Positions 16,165 through 26,173 are shown, counted from the first letter of the stretch. The stretch is DNA of 34,512 nt from Akkermansiaceae bacterium (GCA_026461385.1 JAPJNB010000024.1:1-34512); one strand, 5' to 3'. The notes: a model not told the origin generated them from the letters alone. Numbers and translations: made by a program.

Positions 16165-19100
16165 GTGCCTAAAGCAGTCAAGAAGTCGAATCCGCTCTCG
16201 TCGCAACCCGTGATTTCGCTCAAGGGGTGTCGCCAACACAATCTCCAAGGGTTTGACCTGGATATCCCACTCGGCAAACTCACGGTGGTCACCGGACCCT
16301 CGGGCTCTGGGAAGTCGTCGTTGGCATTTCACACGCTCTATGCCGAAGGTCAGCGCCGATACGTGGAGACCTTCTCGCCTTACGTCCGGCAGTTTTTTGA
16401 CCGCATGGACAAGCCGGCGGTGGATCAGATCGATGGCATTCCGCCAGCCATCGCGATCGAGCAGAAAAATCATGTGCGCACGACGCGCTCGACCGTCGGT
16501 ACGCTCACGGAGATCAATGACTACTTGAAGCTGCTTTTTGCCCGTCTTGCGATTGGTTATGATCCGAAAACGGGTGAGGTCATCCAGCCAGATTCTCCTG
16601 AGTCCGCCGCAGCGTGGGCGCATGAAAATCTAGCGGGAAAGCAAGTTCATGTGACTTTCCCGATTCCGGTACCGCATGGCACATCGGCGGATGAGTTGTT
16701 TCCATTTCTCAATGCGCAAGGCTATCTCCGAGTCATCGTTGCGGGTCAGGTGCATCGCACGGACGAGGTTCCTCAGAAGGGTGTGGGTCGCCTTTCAGGC
16801 TCCGTTCAGGTTCTCCAAGACCGCCTAACGGTTTCGAAGCAAACCCAGTCTCGCTTGCTCGAGGCGTTAGAAGCGGCCTTCACGCTTGGCAAGGGCCATG
16901 CGGCAATCCACGCGGTGGATGCGGCTGACTCGAAAAAAGCGGGTTCGCCGCTCTCTCAGGCGTTCTCCACCAGTTGGACGAATCCGAAAACCGGCTTCAC
17001 CCTGCGTCCTCCGACGGCAGCGCTTTTTTCATTCAATTCGCCGGTCGGGGCCTGTCCGAAATGCCGTGGGTTCGGGCGAATCATCGGAATCGATTTGGAA
17101 AAGGCGGTCCCCGACAAGTCGCTTTCGATCGCGCAGGGAGCCATCAAGCCATTTCAGGGCGAGCGTGGCGATGAATGCCAGCGCGACCTGATTCGCAACT
17201 GCCGTGAACACGGTGTGGATATCCGCTGCCCCTTCGAAGATCTATCCGAAGACGAGCAGGAGTGGATCTACTACGGAGACCGTAGAGCCGGTGATCTATC
17301 GCCCGAGGAGCTTGAGAGCATTTGGGAATCGGGCGAATGGTATGGGGTGAAGGGGTTTTTTGATTGGATGGAGACGAAGGCATACAAGATGCATGTTCGC
17401 ATTTTTCTATCGAGGTTTCGCTCTTACACGGCGTGCTCGACCTGCCGGGGAAAACGCCTGCAACCGCAAGCGCTCTGCTTCAAGGTGAATGGCAAGACGG
17501 TTCCAGAAGTGGGTGCGCTTGCGATCTCGGAACTCCTGCCGTGGTTTTCAAAGCTCAACGATGACCGACGGGCCTCTGCGAAAGCGGCAGACCCCACGCT
17601 CGATCTGGTACTCACCGAAATCACCTCGCGGCTCTTTTATCTCGATCAGGTGGGTCTCGGTTATCTCACACTTGACCGCGCGACCCGCACGCTTTCCGGC
17701 GGGGAGGTGGAGCGGGTGAATCTCACCACCTGTCTCGGCGCGGCGCTTACCGGTACGCTCTTCGTGTTAGACGAACCCACGGTGGGACTCCACCCCCGCG
17801 ACATCGATCGCCTGGTGGGCGTCATGCACGATCTTCGCGACAAGGGGAACACCTTGGTGGTCGTCGAGCATGAGCAAACGGTGATGCAGGCTGCCGATCA
17901 CCTCGTCGACATCGGCCCTGGCGCGGGTTCATTTGGCGGCACTCTCATCTATCAGGGACCGCCTAAGGCCGCAGCTTCCAAGCACAACACAGGCACCTTG
18001 CCGTGGATCACGGGCCAGCGTTCGATCGTCATTCCCGCGACGCGCCGCAAGCCGAGTAAGCAAATGCTCTCCATCAAGGGAGCCTCACGACACAACCTCA
18101 AGAAGTTGGATGTTGAGATTCCGCTTGGCCTTTTCACGGTCCTAACTGGAGTTTCTGGGTCGGGTAAATCGACGTTTGCACACGATGTCCTCTATCTGAA
18201 TCTTGCGAGGAAGTTAGGCCAAGAAGTCGAGGGTGATGCCGCGCCGATTCATGACCTCAAAGGCGCTCAGCACCTTGGAGGCGTGGAGCTGGTGGATCAG
18301 ACGGCGGTGGCGCGGACCCCGCGCTCGACTCCAGCGGTTTTCCTCGGTGCATTCGATCCCATCCGGCAACTTTTTTGTGACACCGATAGTGGCAAGTCTG
18401 CCGCGCTCAAGCCCGGTTTTTTCTCATTCAATGCGGGCGATGGGCGTTGTGACCGTTGCGCGGGCAATGGGTTTGAAAAGGTGGAGATGCAGTTCCTCTC
18501 TGATCTGTATGTTACCTGTCCAGATTGCGATGGTAGGCGCTACAAGTCATCGACCCTCGACTATACCTACCTTGGGAAATCGATTGCCGATTTACTCGAT
18601 CTAACCGTTGCTGAAGCGGTGGTGTTTTTTGTGAGCGACGCATCTTTCGCCAAGAAAGAAATTCGGCTGATTGAGCAGATTCATGCGGCCTTGGACCCGC
18701 TCCTTCAGGTTGGACTGGGTTACCTCAGGCTGGGTCAGCCGCTCAACACGCTTTCGGGAGGTGAGGCGCAGCGGCTCAAACTTTGCCAACTTCTTGTAGC
18801 AAATGTGCAGTCGGCAACTTCTCCGAGAAAGTTGCTTATTCTTGATGAGCCGACGACCGGCTTGCATTTCTCAGACATCGAGAACCTGCTAGGTGTATTC
18901 CAAAAGTTGGTGGATTCAGGTCACTCGCTCTTGGTGATTGAGCACAACATCGATGTGATTAAATCTGCTGACTGGATTCTCGATCTCGGCCCGGAGGCGG
19001 GCATGCATGGAGGCAAGCTCGTGGCCAGTGGACCACCCGAAGCCGTTGCTCTAACCAGCACTCCGACGGCGCATTTCCTCAAGCAGGTTTTGGCTGTAGA

Positions 19101-21840
19101 TGCACCTCATGCGAGTCGTTTGTTAGAGCGTCATGCGCCACGTTCCAAGCGGCCTAATGCCGTCCAATCATCGATCACCCTTCGCGGTGCTCGCCATCAC
19201 AATCTGAAGAATATCTCACTCGATATTCCGCGGGATCAGCTGGTGGTCATTTCTGGTCTCTCGGGTTCGGGCAAGTCGACGCTCGCGTTCGATATCCTTT
19301 TTGCTGAGGGGCAGCGTCGGTTTCTTGATTCGATGTCGGCTTACGCTCGGCAATTTGCGGAGCAGTTAGAAAAACCGGAGATCGACCAACTTGCAGGGCT
19401 TCCGCCAACAGTTGCGATCGAGCAACGAGTCTCACAGGGCGGCGGAAAATCCACGGTGGCCACGGTGACCGAGCTGTGGAATTTCATCCGTTTGCTCTAT
19501 TCAAAGTTAGGCACACTGTATTGCCCGGATTGTCAGGTGCCGGTGGAGCGTCAATCTCTAGCAGCGATAGAGAACACCATCCGTGGGCACTTGAAAAAAG
19601 GCGCTGTGACGCTGTTGGCGCCGATCATTCGTGGGAAAAAAGGCTATCACAACGAGATTGCCGAATGGGCACTCAAGCAGGGTTTTTTAACCTTGCTCGT
19701 CGATCGGCAGTTCAAATCCGCTGAGGGCTTCGTGCGCTTGGAACGATTTAAGGAACATGACATCGACGTGGTTGTCGCCGAGATTGCCAAGACGGGTGGG
19801 CAGCAACTCCAGGCGGTGCTTGAGCGGGCGCTCATCATTGGCAAAGGGATGGTGAGGCTCTTCACTGCCGATAAAAAATTCATCCTGCTTTCGACCGAGT
19901 CGAGTTGCCCGTCTTGCCGTCAATCGTTTGAGGAGCTTGATCCTCGGCTTTTTTCATTCAACTCCCCGCATGGTTGGTGCACGGAGTGTCGCGGTCACGG
20001 GCGGGTGCCAAAGCGCCGCCAGCATCTCGACGTTGCTAGTTTCGACTCGGTGTTAGCAGCGGAGTTGGATGCCGATCGTGCGATGGATCGCATGGATGAC
20101 GTGGAGCTGGCGGAATGTCCGAGTTGCCATGGATCCCGACTCAATCCGACGGCCTCGGCGGTGCAACTCAAGGGCACGCCGGTGGCAGACCTTGGGAGTT
20201 TATCGATCGATGCAGCATCGAAGCATTTCGAGAAAATCGCCTTCACGGGTTCTCGGGAGCATTTGATTGCGCGCGACATTTTGCCGGAAATCCGTCAGCG
20301 CTTGGCGTTTCTCGGTGAGGTGGGGCTGGGTTACTTGCAGCTCGATCGTTCGGGCAACACGCTTTCCGGTGGAGAATCCCAGCGGATTCGTCTAGCAGCT
20401 CAGTTGGGCTCGAATCTCCGAGGTGTGCTTTACGTTCTCGATGAGCCGACGATCGGCCTGCATCCCCGCGACAACGCTGCGTTGTTGAAGACGTTGATCG
20501 CCCTCCGTGACCAAGGCAATTCGCTCATCATTGTGGAACATGACGAGGACACGATCGCTGCGGCAGATCATTTGATCGATCTTGGGCCAGGTGCTGGCCG
20601 GCTTGGTGGCGAGATCGTTTACCAAGGCAAGCCCCCGAAGATTCCGCAAGGGAAGGCTAAGGCGAAACCTTCCGCCGCGAAGTCTGCGAAAAACGGGAGT
20701 TCTAGAGGGTTCGATCTCACCAAGTCGCCGACCTACCGGGCGCTCACCGCGGTGATGCATCATCCGATCCGTGGCTCGCGCCGTGCGGTTCCCAAGGGGC
20801 ACGCTCACATCACTCTCGCGGATTGCCGTGCTAACAATCTTAAGAGTATTGATGTGGCCATTCCCTTGGGCAGGCTCACCGTTCTAACAGGAATTTCAGG
20901 ATCGGGAAAATCATCGTTGATGCACGCGTGCATTGCCGAGCTTTTCCGCAACGAGGCGAAGACGACCCGGGTGAAGAAGGCCAGCTTGCCTTTCGGAAAG
21001 ACCACGGGGGAGAAGCAGATTAAGGCCTGTTTTGAGGTTGATCAGTCGCCGATCGGGAAGACCTCACGTTCCTGTCCGGCGACCTATGTGAAGGTGTTTG
21101 ATCACATTCGTGAGTTGTTTGCCCAGTTGCCGGATGCGCGCATGCGTGGCTTCGAGGCCTCGCGGTTTTCGTTCAACACCGAGGGTGGAAGATGCCCGGA
21201 GTGCAAGGGCAACGGCCGTGTGAAGCTCGAAATGGATTTTCTGCCGAGCACCTGGGTTCATTGCGAATCCTGCAACGGCCGACGCTACAACCCCGCAACC
21301 TTGGAGGTGACCTTCCGCCAGAAAAACATTGGTCAAATCCTTGCCATGACGATCGATGACGCGGCCGCGTTTTTCGAGTCCCAACCACGCATCGCGCATC
21401 CGCTGAAGCTGATGGCAGACACGGGGCTTGGGTATCTCCAGCTTGGCCAGCCATCGCCCACGCTATCAGGTGGTGAGGCGCAACGCATCAAGTTGGTCTC
21501 TGAGTTGACCAAGGGCCGCGGTACGCGCGCGACCCTCAACAACGCCGCTCTCACTCAACGGAACCTCTACCTCATCGAAGAGCCGACGGTCGGTCTCCAT
21601 CTTGAAGATGTGCAGCGGCTCATCGATGTCCTTCACCGCCTCGTCGATGAAGGGCACACCGTGGTGGTGATCGAGCACCACATGGCCGTGGCCGCCGAGG
21701 CAGACTGGATCCTCGACATCGGCCCGGAGGCGGGCGAGGGCGGAGGGAAGATCATCGCCCAAGGCCCGCCGGAAAAAGTCGCCCAGTCCAAGACCTCACG
21801 CACCGCGCCATTTTTAAAGGTGGCATTGGGGTGTTCTTGA
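16165..21840 (+). CDS. uvrA: Tandem-duplicated UvrA (excinuclease ABC subunit A), 1891 aa
   Basis: Two complete UvrA-like halves in one chain, giving four ABC ATPase domains; normal UvrA is ~940 aa. UvrA finds bulky DNA lesions and loads UvrB. Half 1 (~1-985) has Walker A at 44-51 (GPSGSGKS) and 662-669 (GVSGSGKS), with signatures LSGGEVERV (510-518) and LSGGEAQRL. Half 2 (~1000-1891) has Walker A at 1031-1038 and 1576-1583, with signatures LSGGESQRI and LSGGEAQRI. The UvrB-contact region [20 protein letters not shown] is present in half 1 and its equivalent in half 2. Half 2 has all zinc CxxC pairs (YCPDC, CPSC, CTEC, CPSC, CPEC, CESC). Half 1 has lost the first pair: GYDPKTGE stands where YCPDC is expected. 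The last Walker B reads LIEEP, not LDEP. Start is GTG. Chlamydia UvrA is similarly double. No SOS box found upstream. Confidence 0.95.
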   Translation: MPKAVKKSNPLSSQPVISLKGCRQHNLQGFDLDIPLGKLTVVTGPSGSGKSSLAFHTLYAEGQRRYVETFSPYVRQFFDRMDKPAVDQIDGIPPAIAIEQKNHVRTTRSTVGTLTEINDYLKLLFARLAIGYDPKTGEVIQPDSPESAAAWAHENLAGKQVHVTFPIPVPHGTSADELFPFLNAQGYLRVIVAGQVHRTDEVPQKGVGRLSGSVQVLQDRLTVSKQTQSRLLEALEAAFTLGKGHAAIHAVDAADSKKAGSPLSQAFSTSWTNPKTGFTLRPPTAALFSFNSPVGACPKCRGFGRIIGIDLEKAVPDKSLSIAQGAIKPFQGERGDECQRDLIRNCREHGVDIRCPFEDLSEDEQEWIYYGDRRAGDLSPEELESIWESGEWYGVKGFFDWMETKAYKMHVRIFLSRFRSYTACSTCRGKRLQPQALCFKVNGKTVPEVGALAISELLPWFSKLNDDRRASAKAADPTLDLVLTEITSRLFYLDQVGLGYLTLDRATRTLSGGEVERVNLTTCLGAALTGTLFVLDEPTVGLHPRDIDRLVGVMHDLRDKGNTLVVVEHEQTVMQAADHLVDIGPGAGSFGGTLIYQGPPKAAASKHNTGTLPWITGQRSIVIPATRRKPSKQMLSIKGASRHNLKKLDVEIPLGLFTVLTGVSGSGKSTFAHDVLYLNLARKLGQEVEGDAAPIHDLKGAQHLGGVELVDQTAVARTPRSTPAVFLGAFDPIRQLFCDTDSGKSAALKPGFFSFNAGDGRCDRCAGNGFEKVEMQFLSDLYVTCPDCDGRRYKSSTLDYTYLGKSIADLLDLTVAEAVVFFVSDASFAKKEIRLIEQIHAALDPLLQVGLGYLRLGQPLNTLSGGEAQRLKLCQLLVANVQSATSPRKLLILDEPTTGLHFSDIENLLGVFQKLVDSGHSLLVIEHNIDVIKSADWILDLGPEAGMHGGKLVASGPPEAVALTSTPTAHFLKQVLAVDAPHASRLLERHAPRSKRPNAVQSSITLRGARHHNLKNISLDIPRDQLVVISGLSGSGKSTLAFDILFAEGQRRFLDSMSAYARQFAEQLEKPEIDQLAGLPPTVAIEQRVSQGGGKSTVATVTELWNFIRLLYSKLGTLYCPDCQVPVERQSLAAIENTIRGHLKKGAVTLLAPIIRGKKGYHNEIAEWALKQGFLTLLVDRQFKSAEGFVRLERFKEHDIDVVVAEIAKTGGQQLQAVLERALIIGKGMVRLFTADKKFILLSTESSCPSCRQSFEELDPRLFSFNSPHGWCTECRGHGRVPKRRQHLDVASFDSVLAAELDADRAMDRMDDVELAECPSCHGSRLNPTASAVQLKGTPVADLGSLSIDAASKHFEKIAFTGSREHLIARDILPEIRQRLAFLGEVGLGYLQLDRSGNTLSGGESQRIRLAAQLGSNLRGVLYVLDEPTIGLHPRDNAALLKTLIALRDQGNSLIIVEHDEDTIAAADHLIDLGPGAGRLGGEIVYQGKPPKIPQGKAKAKPSAAKSAKNGSSRGFDLTKSPTYRALTAVMHHPIRGSRRAVPKGHAHITLADCRANNLKSIDVAIPLGRLTVLTGISGSGKSSLMHACIAELFRNEAKTTRVKKASLPFGKTTGEKQIKACFEVDQSPIGKTSRSCPATYVKVFDHIRELFAQLPDARMRGFEASRFSFNTEGGRCPECKGNGRVKLEMDFLPSTWVHCESCNGRRYNPATLEVTFRQKNIGQILAMTIDDAAAFFESQPRIAHPLKLMADTGLGYLQLGQPSPTLSGGEAQRIKLVSELTKGRGTRATLNNAALTQRNLYLIEEPTVGLHLEDVQRLIDVLHRLVDEGHTVVVIEHHMAVAAEADWILDIGPEAGEGGGKIIAQGPPEKVAQSKTSRTAPFLKVALGCS

Positions 21841-21882
21841 GGTCTGCGGTAGGATCCGCAAGCGGTGATAGATTCTAGTAGA

Positions 21883-21896
21883 TTAGAAATTTCTAA
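21883..21896. other. 14 bp perfect palindrome TTAGAAATTTCTAA between convergent uvrA and fic
   Basis: The AT-rich palindrome lies in the 60 bp gap between the two convergent stops. A second, weaker hairpin, TGCGG-N6-CCGCA at 21845-21860, precedes it, without a T-tract. Either could serve as a bidirectional transcription end, but neither is a classical intrinsic terminator. Confidence 0.4.
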
Positions 21897-21900
21897 AATT

Positions 21901-22941
21901 CTACGGGCACTTCGTGGAGGTGCTCGGCTCTGGTTTTGTTTGTTTGAGTGAGTACCGTCCGGTTTTCTTGCCGCCGATCTTTTCCACTAGCCCGGCTTCC
22001 AAAAGCGGACGGAGCAAATCCATCGCCCCTTGCCTGGAAACCGCAAGCTCAGCCCAAAGTTCGGCGGGCGTCATGCTCCCGTGGTCGCGCAGTAGCTTTA
22101 GAAGCAACTCCTGCCTAGGACGCAGCACCAGTTTCTCGGTTGATTTCACGTTGTAGGCCTGCACCCGCAGCCAGACTTGCTCCAAGGTCTGCCTCACGCC
22201 CTCGGCACAGTACTCCAGCCAACCGGTGAGATCCTCGTCTGCCACTCGCACGGCATCCAATGCGGCGTAGTAGCCTGGGCGGTCTTCCCAGTAGTATTCA
22301 TCCACGGAGAAAATGTGATGGCTATCGAATCCGCGTCGATAGAGCTCCCACAGCGCCAGCGCTCGACCTGTTCTACCATTGCCATCGGCGAAGGGATGGA
22401 TGTTCTCGAACTGGTAGTGCAAAATTGCGGAACTCAGTACGGGAGACAACTCCGTGGATTGTTTGTTCCACCATTCCAGCAGCTCAAACATCAGCCCCGA
22501 GACATCTGCTGCGGCGGGCGGGAAATGATTGCCCACCCTGACCTGAATCGTCCGATAACACCCGGCCGTCCCCTGATCCATCACGCTGTCTGCCAAAATT
22601 CGGTGGAGCTCAAACAGGTCTTCGTGACGGATGGCTTTCTTCTTGGCGTGCTTTTCCACGTAGCGTAGCCCCGCGAAATAATTCAGCACTTCTCGGGTGG
22701 ATCTCGTATCGGAAGCGACCAGTTCCCGCCCCTCCTCGAGCGCCCGCACCTGCTCCAAGGTCAACGGATTACCCTCGATGGCGGTGGAGGCATGGCCGTT
22801 GCGGGTGCGGGTGTCCTTTTGTAGCGCCGGAATCCAAGAAAGCTCCACCGCCGCCCCGAGAATCCGCTCGCGCAAGGCCGCGATCATCTCCACCAGCGAA
22901 AGCAGGCGAGTGCTGATCGTGAATTGCGGTTCGTAGGCCAC
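21901..22941 (-). CDS. Fic-domain AMPylator (class II, N-terminal inhibitory helix) with C-terminal winged helix
   Basis: 346 aa from GTG 22941. Fic enzymes transfer AMP (or other NMPs) to target hydroxyl groups. The catalytic motif is complete: HPFADGNGRTGR at 182-193 (HxFx(D/E)GNGRxxR). The inhibitory motif (S/T)xxxE(G/N) is present N-terminally as STAIEG (52-57), with E56 as the expected regulatory glutamate, so this is a self-inhibited class II Fic. Other family features are ALEEGRELV, the DLFELHRILADSV segment and YRTIQVRVGNHFPP (flap region). Residues ~275-335 (LRPRQELLLKLLRDHGSMTP, SRQGAMDLLRPLLEAGLVEK, GRYSL) form a winged-helix DNA-binding domain, which suggests autoregulation. No separate antitoxin gene is adjacent. 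Confidence 0.93.
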   Translation of the reverse strand: MAYEPQFTISTRLLSLVEMIAALRERILGAAVELSWIPALQKDTRTRNGHASTAIEGNPLTLEQVRALEEGRELVASDTRSTREVLNYFAGLRYVEKHAKKKAIRHEDLFELHRILADSVMDQGTAGCYRTIQVRVGNHFPPAAADVSGLMFELLEWWNKQSTELSPVLSSAILHYQFENIHPFADGNGRTGRALALWELYRRGFDSHHIFSVDEYYWEDRPGYYAALDAVRVADEDLTGWLEYCAEGVRQTLEQVWLRVQAYNVKSTEKLVLRPRQELLLKLLRDHGSMTPAELWAELAVSRQGAMDLLRPLLEAGLVEKIGGKKTGRYSLKQTKPEPSTSTKCP

Positions 22942-22948
22942 GGCGTTA

Positions 22949-22978
22949 AGTCAAGTGTGAGTCAAGTTATGAGTCAAG
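22949..22978. repeat. Three direct AGTCAAG repeats at the fic start (possible operator)
   Basis: AGTCAAG occurs at 22949, 22960 and 22972, spaced 11 and 12 bp, beginning 7 bp upstream of the fic GTG. On the coding strand of fic the units read CTTGACT, so one could overlap a -35-like TTGACT. Helical phasing (about one turn) suggests cooperative binding by one protein. The Fic protein's own winged helix is a candidate, but that is inference. Confidence 0.5.
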
Positions 22979-23128
22979 CGATTAAAGTTTTCTGGTGATA
23001 GCTTGGTGCAGCAGTGACTTCCTCAATGCGTCCGGTGAGGCGTTTTGTTGGGTTGCGGCAATCGATAAAAAACGATTATTTCCTGAACATGACGGCGATG
23101 GGCGCTCAGTCGATGTTCTAACCGCCAA

Positions 23129-23151
23129 AAGACGCCCTTTGCGGCGTTCTT
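23129..23151. other. Stem-loop AAGACGCC-N6-GGCGTTCTT
   Basis: A 6 bp stem (one G-T pair) around a 6-nt loop, with A-rich left and T-containing right flanks. It resembles a weak intrinsic terminator, but the T run is interrupted. It does not follow any gene closely (fic is divergent), so its role is unclear; it may be the remains of a lost gene's terminator. Confidence 0.3.
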
Positions 23152-23338
23152 CATCGGGTTTTGTGGGTGATTGGGGGAGCCCAGCTTGGGGCTTGACGCT
23201 CAGGAGGCTACCTGCAATTCTTTGGGGTCTGGTATTGAGCCTTTGGTTCATTGTCAGCCAGCGAGTGCCAGCCAGAGGATGAAATTCCTGTGAGGATGGG
23301 CTCGATGCCTCCGCTTTCTCATTGATTTATCTGCCTTT

Positions 23339-24847
23339 ATGGATTGGACCTCACCTCTTTGGTATGCCTCTTACATCGTAGTCCTCATCGGGCTTGCGGG
23401 GTATGGGTCGCACCGATTGACCATTGTTTTTCTTTATTTGAAGCACTCGAGGAAGCATCCGACGCCGAAGAGCTTGTTTGCAGAGTTGCCGTTGGTGACG
23501 GTCCAGTTGCCGGTTTTCAATGAAATGTACGTCGTTGACCGTCTTTTGGCGTCGGTGGCGGCGTTGGATTACCCGCAGGATAAGCTGCAGATCCAGCTTT
23601 TAGATGATTCGACCGATGAGACGGTGGAGATTTGTCGGGCTGGGATTGAGCGGTTGAAGGCCCGTGGATTTGACGCTGAGCACCTTCACCGGACGGATCG
23701 CGCAGGCTACAAGGCGGGTGCGCTTGAAAATGGCACCCACTTTGCGAAGGGTGAGTACCTTCTGATCCTCGACGCGGATTTCGTCCCGAATCCGGACCTG
23801 CTTCAGGAGACGATCCATTATTTTTCCGATGATCAGATCGGCATGATCCAGACCCGCTGGGGTCACCTCAACCGGACATTTAACGTTCTGACCCGGATTC
23901 AGGCGATGTTTTTGGATGGTCACCTCGAGTTGGAGCAGACCGCGCGCAACCGCTCTGGCCGATTTTTCACCTTCAATGGCACGGGCGGGATTTGGAGAAA
24001 ATCCTGCATCACCGATGCGGGCGGGTGGGAGCATGATACCCTCACTGAGGACATGGATCTCAGTTATCGCGCTCAACTCAAGGGCTGGCGGTTTGTGTTC
24101 CTCAACGAAGTCGAGACTCCAGCGGAGTTGCCGGTCGACATGGATGGCTTCAAGAGCCAGCAGCATCGGTGGACCAAAGGCTCGATCCAAGTGTGCAAGA
24201 AGGTGCTTCCGGCGATCTGGCGGAGCGATGTGCCGCTTTTCATCAAGATGGAGGCAACGGCGCACCTCACCTCGAATTTCGCCTATCTTTTGCTGATATG
24301 CCTCTGCTTTTTGATTTATCCAAACCAGCAGTTCCAGCCTGATTTCGGGGCACTGACCACCTACATTATCAATGTTCCGATCTTCTTTTTTGCATCGGTT
24401 TCGGTGATTGTGTTCTACATGGTGGCGCAGAAAGCGCTGCGGCCGGGTTCTTGGTGGAAAGAAATTCCCTATCTGCCATTGCTTTTGGCGTTGGGCATTG
24501 GAATGTCCATCAGCAATGCCAAAGCCGTTCTTGAAGCCCTTTTCAATCATCAGTCAGCATTCATCCGCACTCCGAAGTATGGGATCGGCCAGACCAAGCG
24601 CAGCGATTGGAAAAAGAGCAGCTACAAGGCAATGAAGACCCTCACGCCCTTCGTGGAGTTGCTGTTTGGTTTCTTCTTTTTGTTCGTGGTCGTGGAGGCC
24701 GCGATGAAGGCAAACTGGTCTTCGGCCATCCTCTTGCTGCCATTCCCGGTTGGTTTCTTTTACACCTCGCTCTGCTCACTTGTCCGGATGCTGCCATCGG
24801 GATCTGAGGAGCGCATCGTACCAATTATTGATCAAAATTTGCCCTAA
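23339..24847 (+). CDS. Membrane glycosyltransferase family 2, cellulose-synthase-like
   Basis: 502 aa processive-type GT2. One N-terminal membrane segment (~7-33), then a cytosolic catalytic domain: VTVQLPVFNE, IQLLDDSTDET (DD at 89-90), the DAD metal site at 145-147 in LLILDADFVP, TED at 236-238 (catalytic base region) and the QxxRW motif Q274-W278 (QQHRW). The C-terminal part (~290-490) has several membrane segments. The arrangement matches bacterial relatives of plant CslA/glucomannan-type or beta-glucan synthases; the sugar and polymer are not readable. No PilZ domain is seen. It overlaps the next gene by 1 nt (TAATG), so a transpeptidase lipoprotein is translationally coupled to it, suggesting a cell-envelope role. 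Confidence 0.92.
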   Translation: MDWTSPLWYASYIVVLIGLAGYGSHRLTIVFLYLKHSRKHPTPKSLFAELPLVTVQLPVFNEMYVVDRLLASVAALDYPQDKLQIQLLDDSTDETVEICRAGIERLKARGFDAEHLHRTDRAGYKAGALENGTHFAKGEYLLILDADFVPNPDLLQETIHYFSDDQIGMIQTRWGHLNRTFNVLTRIQAMFLDGHLELEQTARNRSGRFFTFNGTGGIWRKSCITDAGGWEHDTLTEDMDLSYRAQLKGWRFVFLNEVETPAELPVDMDGFKSQQHRWTKGSIQVCKKVLPAIWRSDVPLFIKMEATAHLTSNFAYLLLICLCFLIYPNQQFQPDFGALTTYIINVPIFFFASVSVIVFYMVAQKALRPGSWWKEIPYLPLLLALGIGMSISNAKAVLEALFNHQSAFIRTPKYGIGQTKRSDWKKSSYKAMKTLTPFVELLFGFFFLFVVVEAAMKANWSSAILLLPFPVGFFYTSLCSLVRMLPSGSEERIVPIIDQNLP

Positions 24848-25506
24848 TGCCGATCCTTCAGTCGAAAGCGCTCCAATTTCTTTTTCTCGCGTCCCTTGGG
24901 GTTGTCGCGTTGGTTGGCCTCACGAGTTGCGGTTCGAATGGGTTGGCCTTCGGCTATGATGCTCGCAATAAGATGATTGTGAGCGTGAAGGATCAGAAAA
25001 TGTTACTGGTTTGCGATGGAGTGCCGCTGAAATCCTACAAGATTTCGACCTCGAAATTCGGGGTGGGGGATCGTCCTGGTAGCAATTGCACCCCGCTCGG
25101 GCGCATGCAGGTCGCCCAAAAGATCGGCGGGAGTGCCGCGATCGGTAGTGTTTTTAAAAGTCGGCGGCCCACGGGTGAGGTGATCAAGCCGAATGCTCCG
25201 GGGCGAGACCCGGTGGTCACTCGGATTCTTTGGCTGACCGGGAAGGAATCTCGCAACCGGAATGCCTTTGGTCGGACCATTTATATCCACGGCACGCCTG
25301 AGGAAAATCGTTTGGGGTCTCCTGCGTCCTTTGGCTGCATTCGCATGGCTAGCAAGGATGTGGCGGAGCTTTTCAGTAAGGTTGGCAAGGGAGCGGATGT
25401 CTTTGTGATTCGCGATTCCATTAAAGTGGGCAGCGTGAACCAAGCCTCGGCCTCCAGCGGCAAGACGGGCAATTCTCGCAAGCCGGTGATATTCTCTGAA
25501 ACATGA
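24847..25506 (+). CDS. L,D-transpeptidase (YkuD) lipoprotein
   Basis: 219 aa. The signal sequence ends in a lipobox LTSC with C28, so it is a lipoprotein. The YkuD catalytic domain (~42-185) contains the family pattern with H148 in YIHGTPEENRLG and the nucleophile C164 in SFGCIRM with R166. YkuD enzymes make 3-3 cross-links in peptidoglycan or attach proteins to it. The GVGDRPGSNCTPLGRM stretch is also typical (TPxGxF-like). The start ATG overlaps the stop of the glycosyltransferase (TAATG). The C-terminal Ser-rich tail has no known domain. It points to a peptidoglycan-containing wall, consistent with a free-living PVC bacterium. Confidence 0.92.
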   Translation: MPILQSKALQFLFLASLGVVALVGLTSCGSNGLAFGYDARNKMIVSVKDQKMLLVCDGVPLKSYKISTSKFGVGDRPGSNCTPLGRMQVAQKIGGSAAIGSVFKSRRPTGEVIKPNAPGRDPVVTRILWLTGKESRNRNAFGRTIYIHGTPEENRLGSPASFGCIRMASKDVAELFSKVGKGADVFVIRDSIKVGSVNQASASSGKTGNSRKPVIFSET

Positions 25507-25508
25507 GC

Positions 25509-25536
25509 TTGACACCTGCGCTCAAACTCCTATTTT
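25509..25536 (+). promoter_or_regulatory. Sigma-70-type promoter for rpsT
   Basis: TTGACA (25509-25514) and TATTTT (25531-25536) are separated by 16 bp, and the -35 matches the consensus exactly. It begins right after the stop of the transpeptidase gene and gives a leader of roughly 35 nt for rpsT. Confidence 0.65.
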
Positions 25537-25578
25537 CCCCCGCCCGCCCACAAGCGACTGATTTTTTCAAATACAACC

Positions 25579-25842
25579 ATGGCTAACCACAAATCTTCAA
25601 TCAAGCGCGCACGTCAAACCGTAGTCCGGACCGAGCGTAATCGTGCTGAAAAAAGCCGCATGAAGACGCTTCGCAAGAAGGCGCTCGTTGCGATTGCTTC
25701 TGGCGACAAATCCGCAGCCGCTGAGGCGAGCTCCGCATTTTCTTCGGTGGTGGACAAAGCTGCAAAGCGCAACCTGATTCACCCGAACAAGGCGGCGAAC
25801 CTGAAAAGCAAAACCGCCAAGGCATTGGCTGGTATCGCTTGA
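25579..25842 (+). CDS. rpsT: 30S ribosomal protein S20
   Basis: 87 aa, the normal S20 length, basic and alanine-rich. The N-terminus MANHKSSIKRARQTVVRTER is diagnostic, followed by NRAEKSRMKTLRKKA and the C-terminal HPNKAANLKSKTAKALA. It binds 16S rRNA early in 30S assembly. It has its own promoter and an intrinsic terminator, so it is an independent unit. The start ATG has no Shine-Dalgarno upstream (AAATACAACC), even for a highly expressed gene. Confidence 0.97.
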   Translation: MANHKSSIKRARQTVVRTERNRAEKSRMKTLRKKALVAIASGDKSAAAEASSAFSSVVDKAAKRNLIHPNKAANLKSKTAKALAGIA

Positions 25843-25879
25843 TTGGCCTTTTAGCTGGTTTCAATTCAATCCAAGAAAC

Positions 25880-25911
25880 AAGCGGGCCGTGCAAATCGGT
25901 GCCGCTTTTTT
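25880..25911 (+). terminator. Intrinsic terminator after rpsT
   Basis: AAGCGG (25880-25885) pairs with CCGCTT (25902-25907), with an additional inner GCC/GGT pairing around the loop, followed by a run of six T (25906-25911). The stem ends only 12 bp before the start of the zinc-ribbon gene, so that gene depends on read-through or its own very short leader. Confidence 0.8.
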
Positions 25912-25923
25912 CATTTTTCCTCC

Positions 25924-26154
25924 ATGGCTGAATCCTCAAAATCCGATCGCGCCGCCGCCGCCGCAAAGATTGCTGCGCAACCTTCCGGCTACAAAGTTTG
26001 CGAAGGTTGCGATTCGATTATCGGGAGTGGTGCCGCTCTTTGCCCGAACTGCCATAGCTACCGTTTTGATCCCACGCCGGATCGCGTCATTCGGCAGGCT
26101 GGGATTTTAGGATCACGCGAGCAGACCTCGGTGACGGCGGATGACCTTGGATAA
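25924..26154 (+). CDS. Zinc-ribbon microprotein, 76 aa
   Basis: A small soluble protein with two CxxC knuckles, C26-C29 (VCEGCD) and C40-C43 (LCPNCH), separated by 10 residues. It is a compact zinc ribbon framed by an Ala-rich charged N-terminus and a DPTPDRVIRQAGILGSRE C-terminus. Such proteins often bind RNA or ribosomes or act as small adaptors, but no specific function can be assigned. It lies directly behind the rpsT terminator and 19 bp before the DUF1802 gene, with which it is probably co-transcribed. The regular cysteine spacing supports it as a real gene. Confidence 0.8.
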   Translation: MAESSKSDRAAAAAKIAAQPSGYKVCEGCDSIIGSGAALCPNCHSYRFDPTPDRVIRQAGILGSREQTSVTADDLG

Positions 26155-26173
26155 GGCAGGCTCAGAATTCCGG

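Larger units (their letters stand above)
22942..23338. other. 397 bp non-coding gap between divergent fic and glycosyltransferase genes
   Basis: Short open frames cross this gap on both strands, but none resembles a protein or has a plausible start context. Apart from the AGTCAAG repeats next to fic and the stem-loop at 23129 (listed separately), the gap holds a near repeat of GCCAGC (CAGCCAGCGAG and GCCAGCCAGAG, ~23257-23278) and one GTTAGAA heptamer (minus strand, 23116-23122). No tRNA or promoter with good consensus was seen. Confidence 0.6.

Noticed and set aside
22982-23282. Small open frames on both strands between fic and the glycosyltransferase
   Set aside because: No recognisable protein features, and overlapping frames in both directions are typical of G+C-rich non-coding DNA.
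22942-23338. tRNA or small RNA gene
   Set aside because: No cloverleaf or conserved T-loop sequence (GTTCRANNC) in a suitable context was seen.
23600-24550. Long minus-strand open frame opposite the glycosyltransferase gene
   Set aside because: Antisense shadow; the plus-strand frame has all GT2 motifs.
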